Below, piece after piece: positions 1 to 6,670 of a stretch of 9,519 nucleotides of DNA. Position numbers and translations under genes: made by a program. The notes under the pieces are model-generated. The model had not been told where the DNA came from. It made no database searches and was given only the letters and a program-made list of their open reading frames with translations. The stretch covers positions 1 through 9,519 of the forward strand of contig DAOQAY010000115.1 in the NCBI GenBank assembly GCA_035354435.1, in the 5' to 3' direction. This DNA comes from JAKLDO01 sp035354435 (GTDB lineage Bacteria; UBP6; UBA1177). The stretch's first letter is position 1. Each line of letters starts with the position of its first letter.

Positions 1-493
1 CTTCAGTATATTCAATGGTTTGTTCTGCATTTTTTCCATTTGGAGCTGGGAAATTTATAACGCCTTCACCAAGAACTGCCTTGATATTGATCTCCATTGC
101 GGCTTTTGCCACAGATTCTTCAAAAAAATACATGTCTGAAAATGTTGTTACGCCGCTTCTTAAAAGCTCCGCCATTCCCCACATTCCGCAAATATAGACC
201 ATTTCAGGGCTTATGAACTTTGCTTCAAGAGGAAAGATCCTTTCAAGCCATTTTTCAAGCGGAAGATCTTCGCTCACTCCTTTAAAAAGTGTCATCGGAA
301 TATGTGTATGAAGGTTTATCATTCCCGGCATTAAAATGTAATCACCAGATATTGCTTCATATTCATCAGATAATATTACACCGATATCTCCGGCAGACAC
401 TTTTTCAATCATAGAACCTGAAACAACTACAGTCCCTCTGAAAAATTTCTCACCATCAAAAATATCAATATTTTTAAATATTTTTTTATTCAT
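1..493 (-). CDS. Amidohydrolase, 5-methylthioadenosine/S-adenosylhomocysteine deaminase type (partial, 3' end outside window)
   Basis: The first 164 residues are visible. They match the start of metal-dependent amidohydrolases of the TrzA/MtaD group: a short N-terminal beta domain (about residues 1-55), then MPGMINLHTH with the metal-binding His62-x-His64 pair, then a stretch reading MTLFKGVSEDLPLEKWLE and LLRSGVTTFSDMYFF (about residues 67-131). These are typical of MTA/SAH deaminases, cytosolic enzymes of roughly 420-450 aa that convert S-adenosylhomocysteine or methylthioadenosine to the inosyl forms. The other metal ligands (later His and Asp) lie beyond the edge, so the substrate cannot be settled; a related cytosine/guanine-type deaminase is possible. 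The start ATG at 491-493 overlaps the end of the small lipoprotein gene by 8 bases (ATGAATAA), with a weak GGTGA upstream, so translation is probably coupled to it and transcription continues from the ATPase operon. Confidence 0.85.
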   Translation of the reverse strand, partial: MNKKIFKNIDIFDGEKFFRGTVVVSGSMIEKVSAGDIGVILSDEYEAISGDYILMPGMINLHTHIPMTLFKGVSEDLPLEKWLERIFPLEAKFISPEMVYICGMWGMAELLRSGVTTFSDMYFFEESVAKAAMEINIKAVLGEGVINFPAPNGKNAEQTIEYTE

Positions 494-620
494 TATCACC
501 ATCCGTAGTATCAGTCTGATGAATTTTGTCAGTATTTTGGATTACATAGTCAGGATATTCAACTTTTACACAGGAAATAAAAAGGAATGATAACAGAAAT
601 AAAAGTAAGATCTTTTGCAA
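486..620 (-). CDS. Small predicted lipoprotein, 44 aa, TTG start
   Basis: I do not recognise the family. The 44-residue product starts with Met-Gln-Lys, has a hydrophobic stretch at about residues 4-15 rich in Leu and Phe, and then Phe-Ile-Ser-Cys with Cys17 as the likely lipidated residue. This is a short signal-peptidase-II signal with a relaxed lipobox of the sort seen in spirochetes and other diderms. The mature part would be only 28 residues, polar and acidic (Asp, Thr, Asn, Glu), with no Cys pair or domain. The TTG start at 618-620 is supported by an AGG at 628-630, seven bases upstream, which overlaps the K subunit stop codon. No ATG lies in frame between that site and the hydrophobic stretch. 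The gene fills the only gap between the K gene and the amidohydrolase and overlaps the latter by 8 bases. It is too short for most gene callers, and could be a remnant of a longer lipoprotein. Confidence 0.6.
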   Translation of the reverse strand: MQKILLLFLLSFLFISCVKVEYPDYVIQNTDKIHQTDTTDGDNE

Positions 621-627
621 TAAATTA

Positions 628-630
628 CCT
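628..630 (-). promoter_or_regulatory. Ribosome binding site that selects the TTG start of the small lipoprotein
   Basis: On the minus strand AGG lies seven bases before the TTG at 618-620 and overlaps the TAG stop of the upstream K gene (629-631). The overlap would let ribosomes finishing K re-initiate on the small gene. It is a short, weak site, and the main support is its spacing. Confidence 0.4.
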
Positions 631-1063
631 AAGATGCCATCATAATTCCGCCGACAAGGGCAAAAAGTGCAAAAGACTCAACGATACCGGGAGCAGCAAA
701 GCTCATACCGAATACGCTCGGTTTTTTTGCAACTGCCAGAATTGCACTTGAACATGCTTTTCCCTGATAAATTGCACTAAGCATTTCAGCAAGACCGCAG
801 GCAAAACCGATTGCAAAGATCATGGAAGTGTCCTGCCCGGCAGCAATAAGTGTTTTAAGTTTATTGTTAAGAATAATCATCAATGCAAATGAATAAATTG
901 ACTGAGAAGCAGGCATTGCGGCAAGTGCAACAAATTTTGCATGACCTTCATCAACTTTAGACATTACACCATGAGATGTCATACCGGCAACACCGCATCC
1001 TATTGCGCTTCCTGCAGCACCGAGACCAAGACACAAAATAGGTCCGAAATTTCCAAGATCCAT
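629..1063 (-). CDS. atpK: V-type ATPase subunit K (proteolipid, c-ring subunit)
   Basis: This membrane protein of 144 aa has four hydrophobic helices (about 7-28, 42-66, 80-100 and 120-143), so it is a duplicated two-hairpin c subunit like Enterococcus NtpK. Copies form the rotor ring that carries the ions. Numbered from the start chosen here, the ion-binding residues of the family are visible: Met50-Pro-Ala-Ser53-Gln54 in helix 2, Gln100 (SAIYQGK) in helix 3 and the essential Glu129 (IVESFAL) in helix 4. Helix 1 is Gly/Ala rich (GLGAAGSAIGCGVAG) and, as usual, has no ion-binding carboxylate. An ATG at 1067-1069 would add two residues, but AGGGAG touches it directly. The same site stands six bases before the ATG at 1061-1063, so I choose the latter. 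The gene follows subunit I by 23 bases and is the last ATPase gene of the operon. Confidence 0.93.
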   Translation of the reverse strand: MDLGNFGPILCLGLGAAGSAIGCGVAGMTSHGVMSKVDEGHAKFVALAAMPASQSIYSFALMIILNNKLKTLIAAGQDTSMIFAIGFACGLAEMLSAIYQGKACSSAILAVAKKPSVFGMSFAAPGIVESFALFALVGGIMMAS

Positions 1064-1069
1064 CTTCAT

Positions 1070-1075
1070 CTCCCT
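1070..1075 (-). promoter_or_regulatory. Shine-Dalgarno site of atpK, deciding between two ATG codons
   Basis: AGGGAG on the minus strand is followed by two in-frame ATG codons. The first abuts it with no spacer and the second is six bases away. Spacing favours the second, giving a product that begins Met-Asp-Leu-Gly. Confidence 0.6.
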
Positions 1076-1086
1076 AAAAAAAGTTA

Positions 1087-2964
1087 TTAATTCTCGCTTT
1101 TTACATATGTTTTCAGCAGATCTTTAAACGGAGTGAACCTCTTCCCGTTCCCGTCAAAAGACCACCTGTACCATTCAAGAAAATTCAAACGCAAACCGTG
1201 TATCACGCCGCTCATTATACACAAAGCAATGTTCAAAGTATGCCCGAGCAGAAAAATAAACGGAGCAAGCAGAGCTCCTGCAATACCGCCATTCCACAGG
1301 TCAAAAGAAAGATTATTGAAAGTCTGTGCAAGAAGTGCTCCGGAAAGTCCCAGAGCAAAAATTCTTATATAACTCAGAACATCGCTGAAAAACTGAACTC
1401 CGTTGTAAAGCCCGAAAAAACTCGACATAAATATTTTCAGAGGATTATACGATTTTGCAGAAATACCGTAAAAAACAACAAGCAGTCCGCCGCAAATTTT
1501 CATAGCGAGCATACCATTCTGTGTGAGGTATTCAGAACCTGCAACTCCGTCATATTTATACCAGAAATAAAATGCCCAGATAGCTGCGATCCAAACCGTG
1601 TTAATTATCGGAGTTATGAAATCATGATTATCGACAAAAGATCTGACACTTTTCAGAACTAATGAAATACAGATGTGAACCATTCCTATTATGATGGAAA
1701 CAAGCATCATTGTAGCATTATCACTTGTATTTATGTTTCTCAGATATTTAAGAAAAGTAGTAAGAGGCTCAAGGACCGCAAATGCCGGAGTATCTATATT
1801 TATTCCGAAAAAACCGCCTGACAGAAGTCCGTAAACCATCGTGGTTCCTGAAAGTATAAGCGAAAGACTGATGAACCTCTTCATTCCGGGAGCTGGCTTT
1901 TTCAACTTAAATTTAAGGTAGACCATAAAACTGAAAAGCAACAGTCCGTAACCGCCGTCCGCCATTATCATCGCAAAAAAGAAAACAAACGAGAAGAACA
2001 GCCACGAACTCGGATCCCAGTCTGTATAAGCCGGAGTATCATAAATATTTACAAGATCGCCGCCGAGTTCAGATGATATTGAATCAGGACGCATAAGTGT
2101 TGGAATTCTTTCATCTTTTTCAGGATCGACAGGTATCATTGTGACATTTTCATTTTGGAAAGCTTTTTTAAGGTTGTCAAGCTCATTTACCGGGCACCAT
2201 GCCTGAAGAAAGAAAAGAGAATCGTCAAGCACATGTGCCGCACCTTTTGCCGCCCTATTAAAATTAACTTCATTCAGCTTTTTAAGATAAAGCCTGAAAA
2301 GATCATCTCTGACTGATGAAATATCAACAAGTTTCTTAAGGAGACTAATTTCCTGAGCTGCGAGATCTTCAATTTTCTTTTTAAGTTCAATCAGATCTGT
2401 GTCATAATTGACTTCGATACACTGCCTCAGTTTCAGCGGTCTTTTGCTGAAAGTTATAAAATACTTTCTTTCATTATCACTGAATACGACTATCTCGGCA
2501 ATTGCTCCTTCCACCTTGACCTGCGGAGCTGTTTTCTGTGAAACATCCCAGAACTGGATACGGAGATTTCCCTGTTTTTCAATTTCTTTAATATCTGAAA
2601 TAGAGAAAACACCCCAAGGCTCAAGAAATTTCATTTTATTAGATGTATGTACCTGCTCTTCCTTGATTTTTTTGTATTCAGAATCAAGAAGGGGAATCTC
2701 ATAAGCAAGTTTTTCAACATCACCGCTATACTGCTCTTTTATTATTCCCGACCTTTCTCCGATAACTGCATATCTGTCAATTATCTTTACGGCGGAAAGT
2801 GTCATATCCGATTCTGAAGTTGAAACGGATCTGCCGTCAACAGTATAATTCTTTCCATTAAAAGGCTGAGTTTCAACTATCCCTGCATTCTGAAGAGCAA
2901 TAAGAGCCGAGTCCTTGCTCTTCCTCGGACCCGCCAGAAGCAGTTTCTGCATTTTACTTATCAC
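1087..2964 (-). CDS. atpI: V-type ATPase subunit I (stator membrane subunit, a-type)
   Basis: This 625-residue protein is the stationary ion-channel subunit that faces the K ring. The N-terminal half (1 to about 315) is soluble and has coiled-coil-like charged stretches (around 80-120 and 185-230); in this family it binds the peripheral stalk. The C-terminal half has about seven membrane segments starting near residue 321. Family marks are visible: FFFAMIMADGGYG in the first helix, SGGFFGI, LSYIRIFALGLSGALLA with Arg534, and GHTLNIALCIMSGVIHGLRLNFLEWY with Arg592. The two arginines are spaced much like the functional pair of Enterococcus NtpI. The length is usual for the family (about 600-660). 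The start is GTG at 2962-2964, directly after the subunit D stop and eight bases past GGAGG; the beginning Met-Ile-x-Lys-Met is also common in homologues. The alternative is ATG at 2950-2952, which lacks a ribosome site. Confidence 0.95.
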   Translation of the reverse strand: MISKMQKLLLAGPRKSKDSALIALQNAGIVETQPFNGKNYTVDGRSVSTSESDMTLSAVKIIDRYAVIGERSGIIKEQYSGDVEKLAYEIPLLDSEYKKIKEEQVHTSNKMKFLEPWGVFSISDIKEIEKQGNLRIQFWDVSQKTAPQVKVEGAIAEIVVFSDNERKYFITFSKRPLKLRQCIEVNYDTDLIELKKKIEDLAAQEISLLKKLVDISSVRDDLFRLYLKKLNEVNFNRAAKGAAHVLDDSLFFLQAWCPVNELDNLKKAFQNENVTMIPVDPEKDERIPTLMRPDSISSELGGDLVNIYDTPAYTDWDPSSWLFFSFVFFFAMIMADGGYGLLLFSFMVYLKFKLKKPAPGMKRFISLSLILSGTTMVYGLLSGGFFGINIDTPAFAVLEPLTTFLKYLRNINTSDNATMMLVSIIIGMVHICISLVLKSVRSFVDNHDFITPIINTVWIAAIWAFYFWYKYDGVAGSEYLTQNGMLAMKICGGLLVVFYGISAKSYNPLKIFMSSFFGLYNGVQFFSDVLSYIRIFALGLSGALLAQTFNNLSFDLWNGGIAGALLAPFIFLLGHTLNIALCIMSGVIHGLRLNFLEWYRWSFDGNGKRFTPFKDLLKTYVKSEN

Positions 2965-3591
2965 TTATACCGCCTCCGCATGCTGGATCAATTCCTTTCG
3001 TTTAAGTTTGTCTTTTGCTATCTTTGCGTTGCATATCGCAGCAATTTCCTGATCACCGAGGAATATTTTGATCTTTTTTATATTTTCCCTGCACTGAGGA
3101 ATCATTCTCTTTTCAAACAGATTGACCTTTATACTTGTCTGTCTGAGCTCTTCTGAAAGCAGATCAAGCCTTTCACGGATGATCCTGAGCCTCTCTCTGT
3201 CAACAACAAGAGCTCTGAGCTCTTCGTATGCCCTGTCAACCCACACAGGTTTGATAAAAAATGAATATTCGAACGGTTTAAACGACAGATCTTTGAAAAC
3301 TTTCACATCGACACCGGCAACATTCTCTGTTTCAGTGAATATTTGATCGATCTCTACCATCTGATACACATTGATAGTGAGCTTCTGACTCAGCACAACT
3401 GCCCATGTTTTCATATAATTTCTTCTTTTATCAATAGCCGTAAGTATTGCTGTTTCCATATTTCTGGAATTTTCCACTTCAGCCTGAAGCTGCTGCTTTT
3501 TCAACTGTAAAGTGGGCAGATATTTCACAAGCTGCGCGAGAAGATTTTTCTGTGTTTTCAGCTCGGTCTTGTTAAGTTTTATAACAGACAT
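2965..3591 (-). CDS. atpD: V-type ATPase subunit D (central stalk)
   Basis: This 208-residue protein is the rotor shaft that passes through the A3B3 head and turns with the K ring. It is almost wholly helical in appearance: an N-terminal helix with the family pattern LNKTELKTQKNLLAQL followed by YLPTLQLKKQQLQAE (about residues 6-41), a middle less regular part (about 75-115), and a C-terminal helix containing TSIKVNLFEKRMIPQC (about 153-168), equivalent to the R-R-V-N-A-L-E-x-x-x-I-P motif of other D subunits. Together these make the antiparallel coiled coil of the shaft. Length fits the family (about 200-220). The ATG at 3589-3591 overlaps the subunit B stop by one base (TAATG) and no strong ribosome site is seen, so initiation is probably coupled to B. 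Identity is firm, although the sequence is of the chlamydial/spirochetal type and diverged from archaeal D. Confidence 0.92.
   Translation of the reverse strand: MSVIKLNKTELKTQKNLLAQLVKYLPTLQLKKQQLQAEVENSRNMETAILTAIDKRRNYMKTWAVVLSQKLTINVYQMVEIDQIFTETENVAGVDVKVFKDLSFKPFEYSFFIKPVWVDRAYEELRALVVDRERLRIIRERLDLLSEELRQTSIKVNLFEKRMIPQCRENIKKIKIFLGDQEIAAICNAKIAKDKLKRKELIQHAEAV
2973..2977 (-). promoter_or_regulatory. Shine-Dalgarno site of atpI inside the end of atpD
   Basis: GGAGG lies in the last codons of subunit D, eight bases before the GTG at 2962-2964 and twenty before the next in-frame ATG. It therefore supports the GTG start and tight D-to-I coupling (TAAGTG junction with no gap). Confidence 0.6.
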
Positions 3592-4895
3592 TATTTATCC
3601 CATTTACCGTATTTTTCTATCCATGCGTTCTTGATACCTGTCTCGTTCCTGTCAAAACACTTTGCAAGTATATCCCATCCGAGATCAAGCTGTTCTTCGA
3701 TATCAAGGTTGACCTGAAGATTCATCATTTTCTCTTCGAAAAGATATGCGTAGCTCAACAGTTTCTTATCCCATGTGGAAAGCCTGAAACCCATTGATTC
3801 CCTGTCACGGGCTTTCTTTGCATCGGCATAAAGTCTTATCATTGCGTTTGCAAGGTCGCCGTGGTCTTTTCTTGTAACCTTTCCCATGACCTGCTGTTTC
3901 AGACGGCTGAGAGATCCAAAAGGATCGATTCTTCCATTGTGCAGATAAAACTGACCTTCGGTAATATATCCCGTGTTGTCTGGAACCGGATGTGTTACAT
4001 CGTCTCCAGGCATCGTTGTGACGGCAATGATTGTGATCGAACCGGCACTGTCAATATCAACAGCCTTTTCGTATCTTGCTGCAAGATCGCTGTACAATGA
4101 TCCCGGATAGCCTCTGTTAGAAGGAACCATATCCATTGAAATTGAGATTTCCTTCAATGAATCACTGAAAGAGGTCATATCTGTCAGGAGAACAAGCACA
4201 TTCTTATTTTCTATAGCAAACTTCTCAGCAGCGGCAAGCGCCATATCAGGAACGAGAATACATTCAACAACCGGGTCGGAAGCAAGATGAATGAACATCG
4301 AAGTCTTTTCCATAGCTCCGGTTTTTGTGAAATATTCCTTGAAAAACTGATAGTCATCAAATTTCAGACCCATTCCGCCAAGTATTATGATATCGGCATC
4401 TGTCTGACTTGCTATTCTTGCGAGAAGTTCGTTGTAAGGTTCGCCGGGAATTGAAAATATAGGAATTTTCTGGCTTATTACAAGCGAATTGAACATATCG
4501 ATCATCGGAATATTGGTTTTTACAAATCTTTTTGGAACAATTCTTTTTGAAGGATTGAACGACGGACCGCCTATGTCAACTTTCTCTTCCATGAGTTCGG
4601 GACCGTTATCAATAGGCTCACCGCTGCCGTTAAATACTCTTCCGAGCATACTTTTGCCGCAGCTTACCTGCATCGGCTTTCCGAGGAATCTCACCTGATC
4701 ACCGGTGCTGACACCCTTTGTTCCCGCATAAACCTGCAAGCTGACCATATCTTTATTAAAGCTTATCGCTTCGCCCAGAGTCTGCCTGCCGTCACCCATT
4801 TTTATCTGGGCAAGTTCACCAAGCATTACGCCTTCAGCCTTGACCTGTGCGATACTGCCTTTTATTCTCTCGATTCTGTTATATGTCTTTACCAT
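3591..4895 (-). CDS. atpB: V-type ATPase subunit B (non-catalytic head subunit)
   Basis: This 434-residue protein alternates with subunit A in the A3B3 head. It has an N-terminal beta-barrel (about 1-75), a nucleotide-fold domain and a C-terminal helical domain (from about 345). Visible marks are GRVFNGSGEPID, TNIPMIDMFNSL, the degenerate P-loop position FSIPGEPYNE (about 147-156, no GKT, as expected for a non-catalytic subunit), LLTDMTSFSDSLKEIS, NRGYPGSLYSDLAARYEKA, TTMPGDDVTHPVPD and SLSRL with Arg331. In the family that arginine is the finger reaching into the A active site. Length is slightly under the usual 455-480 of archaeal forms but normal for this branch. I choose ATG at 4893-4895, one base after the A stop, because GAGGG lies eight bases upstream. 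A GTG at 4902-4904 would add three residues and overlap A by 8 bases, but it collides with that site. Confidence 0.96.
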   Translation of the reverse strand: MVKTYNRIERIKGSIAQVKAEGVMLGELAQIKMGDGRQTLGEAISFNKDMVSLQVYAGTKGVSTGDQVRFLGKPMQVSCGKSMLGRVFNGSGEPIDNGPELMEEKVDIGGPSFNPSKRIVPKRFVKTNIPMIDMFNSLVISQKIPIFSIPGEPYNELLARIASQTDADIIILGGMGLKFDDYQFFKEYFTKTGAMEKTSMFIHLASDPVVECILVPDMALAAAEKFAIENKNVLVLLTDMTSFSDSLKEISISMDMVPSNRGYPGSLYSDLAARYEKAVDIDSAGSITIIAVTTMPGDDVTHPVPDNTGYITEGQFYLHNGRIDPFGSLSRLKQQVMGKVTRKDHGDLANAMIRLYADAKKARDRESMGFRLSTWDKKLLSYAYLFEEKMMNLQVNLDIEEQLDLGWDILAKCFDRNETGIKNAWIEKYGKWDK

Positions 4896-4896
4896 T

Positions 4897-6657
4897 TTAC
4901 TCACCCTCTATTATGTTGAGTATTGCTTCCCTGCTCTCTTTGTAGCAGAAATCATCTTTCGGCGTGTAATTCAGCTGGATAACTTTATCGGTCAGATCAA
5001 GAAAGAAGTTCCTTGCATTTTCACTGCTGTCAAACTTGAACTTTCTGTCAAGAACTTTCGAAACAACTTCAAGCTGTTCGTTTTGTCTTTCCATCGCTAC
5101 CGCAGTATCAACCGGATCAAAAGCATTCTGCTGAAGGTATACGGCATCATAAAATTCGCCTTTCAGATAAGTCACGAAATCATCAATACTGATGCCTTCT
5201 TCACCTACGACAGACATTTTCTTTCCTATTTCATCACTCTGAACAACCATTTTCTGAGCAGCTGCTATCTTTTGAATTCTTTCAGCGATCTGATCTGAAC
5301 CGTATTCCGAAAATCTGTCATTATATTTAGACCAGCTGATGAGCGGATCTATCGCGGGGTATCTTCTTGCATCACTGCGCTGACGACTGAGACCGAGAAA
5401 ACATCCTACAACAGAAAGCGTTGACAATGTAACCGGCTCTTCAAAATTTCCACCTGCGGGACTTACTGATCCGCCGATTGTCAGAGATCCTTCAGTTCCA
5501 TTATAAAGCTTCAGAACACCGGCTCTTTCATAAAGTTCTGCAATTCTTGAAGCAAGATACGCCGGAAATGCCTCTTCGCCGGGAATCTCTTCAAGTCTTC
5601 CTGACATTTCTCTGAGCGCCTGTGCCCATCTTGAAGTGGAGTCAGCAAGAAGAAGACAGTCGACACCCATCTGTCTGTAATATTCACCTATTGTAACTCC
5701 CATATAGACCGAACTTTCTCTTGCCGCAACCGGCATTGAAGAAGTATTACAGATGATGCAAGTCCTATCCATGAGCTTCTTTCCAGTCTGCGGATCATCA
5801 AGTTCCGGGAATTCTCTGAGTATTTCAACGACTTCACCTGCTCTTTCACCGCAGGCAACGATGATAACGATTTGTGTGGTCGCATATTTTGACAATGAAT
5901 GCTGAAGAACGGTCTTTCCAGCGCCAAATGGCCCAGGAGTGCAGAATGTTCCGCCTTTTGCGACAGGGAAAGGTCCGTCAATAACCCTCATTGCAGTTAT
6001 AAGCTGTTCTTTCGGCAGAAGTCTTTCACCGAATCTGAGAGCAAATTTTGCAGGCCACATCTGGATCATATTCACAGAGTGTATTACGCCTTTTTCGTCC
6101 TCTATCTTTGCAATTTCACTATCAACAGTATAGTCACCGGGTTTTGCGATATCTTTCACAACACCTTTTCCGGGAAAATTAAACGGCACCATTATCTTGT
6201 GCTGAATATTTTCTTCAGGAACCCAGCCGAGAAAATGACTTTTCATAACTGTGTCGCCGACTTTTACAAGCGGAGTCCAGTTCCATTTTATATTTCTTGG
6301 AAGAGGATCGAGATAAACTCCTCTGGGAAGGAAATATCCAGCCTGCTCCGCAATATCTTCAAGCGGATTCTGAAGTCCGTCAAAAACTCTTTTCAGCAGA
6401 CCAGGTCCAAGTTCAACTGAAAGAAGGTCTGAATCAAAAATGACAGCATCTCCGAGCCTTACACCTTTTGTCGGCTCAAAAACCTGCACTTTCGCTTCAT
6501 TACCGTTGATTTCAATAACCTCGCCCTTAAGTGACTGCCCGCCGGTTTTGACAAATACGACTTCATTCTGTCTCACATTGCCTTCAAACTGAACTGTCAT
6601 CAAGTTGCCCTGAGCGGCAACTATTTTTCCTCTGGTTTTTTCGTTTACTGCAACCAT
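4897..6657 (-). CDS. atpA: V-type ATPase subunit A (catalytic head subunit)
   Basis: This 586-residue protein hydrolyses or makes ATP in the A3B3 head, coupled through the D shaft to ion flow at the I/K membrane part. Order of parts: N-terminal barrel (about 1-75), the bulge (non-homologous region, about 110-195) that separates V-type A from F-type beta, the nucleotide domain, and a helical C-terminal domain. The P-loop GPFGAGKT is at 242-249 with Lys248, and the catalytic GER at 270-272 with Glu271, 23 residues on, the same spacing as in Enterococcus NtpA. Further marks are TCIICNTSSMPVAARESS, ADSTSRWAQALREMSGRLEE, PGEEAFPAYLASR and SVSPAGGNFEEPV. All key residues are intact and the length is normal. 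The ATG at 6655-6657 has GGAG eight bases upstream and follows the DUF2764 gene by 13 bases. The wording is closest to chlamydial and spirochetal A subunits as I remember them. Confidence 0.98.
   Translation of the reverse strand: MVAVNEKTRGKIVAAQGNLMTVQFEGNVRQNEVVFVKTGGQSLKGEVIEINGNEAKVQVFEPTKGVRLGDAVIFDSDLLSVELGPGLLKRVFDGLQNPLEDIAEQAGYFLPRGVYLDPLPRNIKWNWTPLVKVGDTVMKSHFLGWVPEENIQHKIMVPFNFPGKGVVKDIAKPGDYTVDSEIAKIEDEKGVIHSVNMIQMWPAKFALRFGERLLPKEQLITAMRVIDGPFPVAKGGTFCTPGPFGAGKTVLQHSLSKYATTQIVIIVACGERAGEVVEILREFPELDDPQTGKKLMDRTCIICNTSSMPVAARESSVYMGVTIGEYYRQMGVDCLLLADSTSRWAQALREMSGRLEEIPGEEAFPAYLASRIAELYERAGVLKLYNGTEGSLTIGGSVSPAGGNFEEPVTLSTLSVVGCFLGLSRQRSDARRYPAIDPLISWSKYNDRFSEYGSDQIAERIQKIAAAQKMVVQSDEIGKKMSVVGEEGISIDDFVTYLKGEFYDAVYLQQNAFDPVDTAVAMERQNEQLEVVSKVLDRKFKFDSSENARNFFLDLTDKVIQLNYTPKDDFCYKESREAILNIIEGE
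4904..4908 (-). promoter_or_regulatory. Shine-Dalgarno site of atpB at the end of atpA
   Basis: GAGGG sits eight bases before the ATG at 4893-4895 and lies within the last codons of subunit A. It overlaps the alternative GTG at 4902-4904, which argues against that codon as the start. Confidence 0.55.
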
Positions 6658-6670
6658 TATTTAAACTCCA

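Noticed and set aside
481..629. Possible terminator after atpK
   Set aside because: I found no GC-rich hairpin with a T run in this stretch. The T-rich bases belong to the small lipoprotein signal sequence and the Lys codons at the deaminase start.
1198..1662. Plus-strand open frame of 154 codons opposite the membrane half of subunit I
   Set aside because: It is polar, Lys/Ser rich and motif-free, as expected from the reverse complement of membrane-helix codons.
4038..4130. Subunit B seen as possibly degenerate because it lacks a P-loop Lys/Thr
   Set aside because: Loss of the P-loop is normal for the non-catalytic B subunit. The finger arginine and other family marks are intact.
4840..5298. 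Plus-strand open frame of 152 codons across the A/B junction
   Set aside because: It is antisense to two conserved genes. The hydrophobic-looking translation arises from reading charged helices in reverse.
5688..5981. Minus-strand frame of 97 codons inside subunit A
   Set aside because: It is an alternative frame within the catalytic subunit with no ribosome site, and A itself is unbroken here.
5899..6420. Plus-strand open frame of 173 codons opposite subunit A
   Set aside because: It is antisense to the highly conserved A gene including the P-loop region. The translation is Cys/His/Phe rich with no domain and no start signal.
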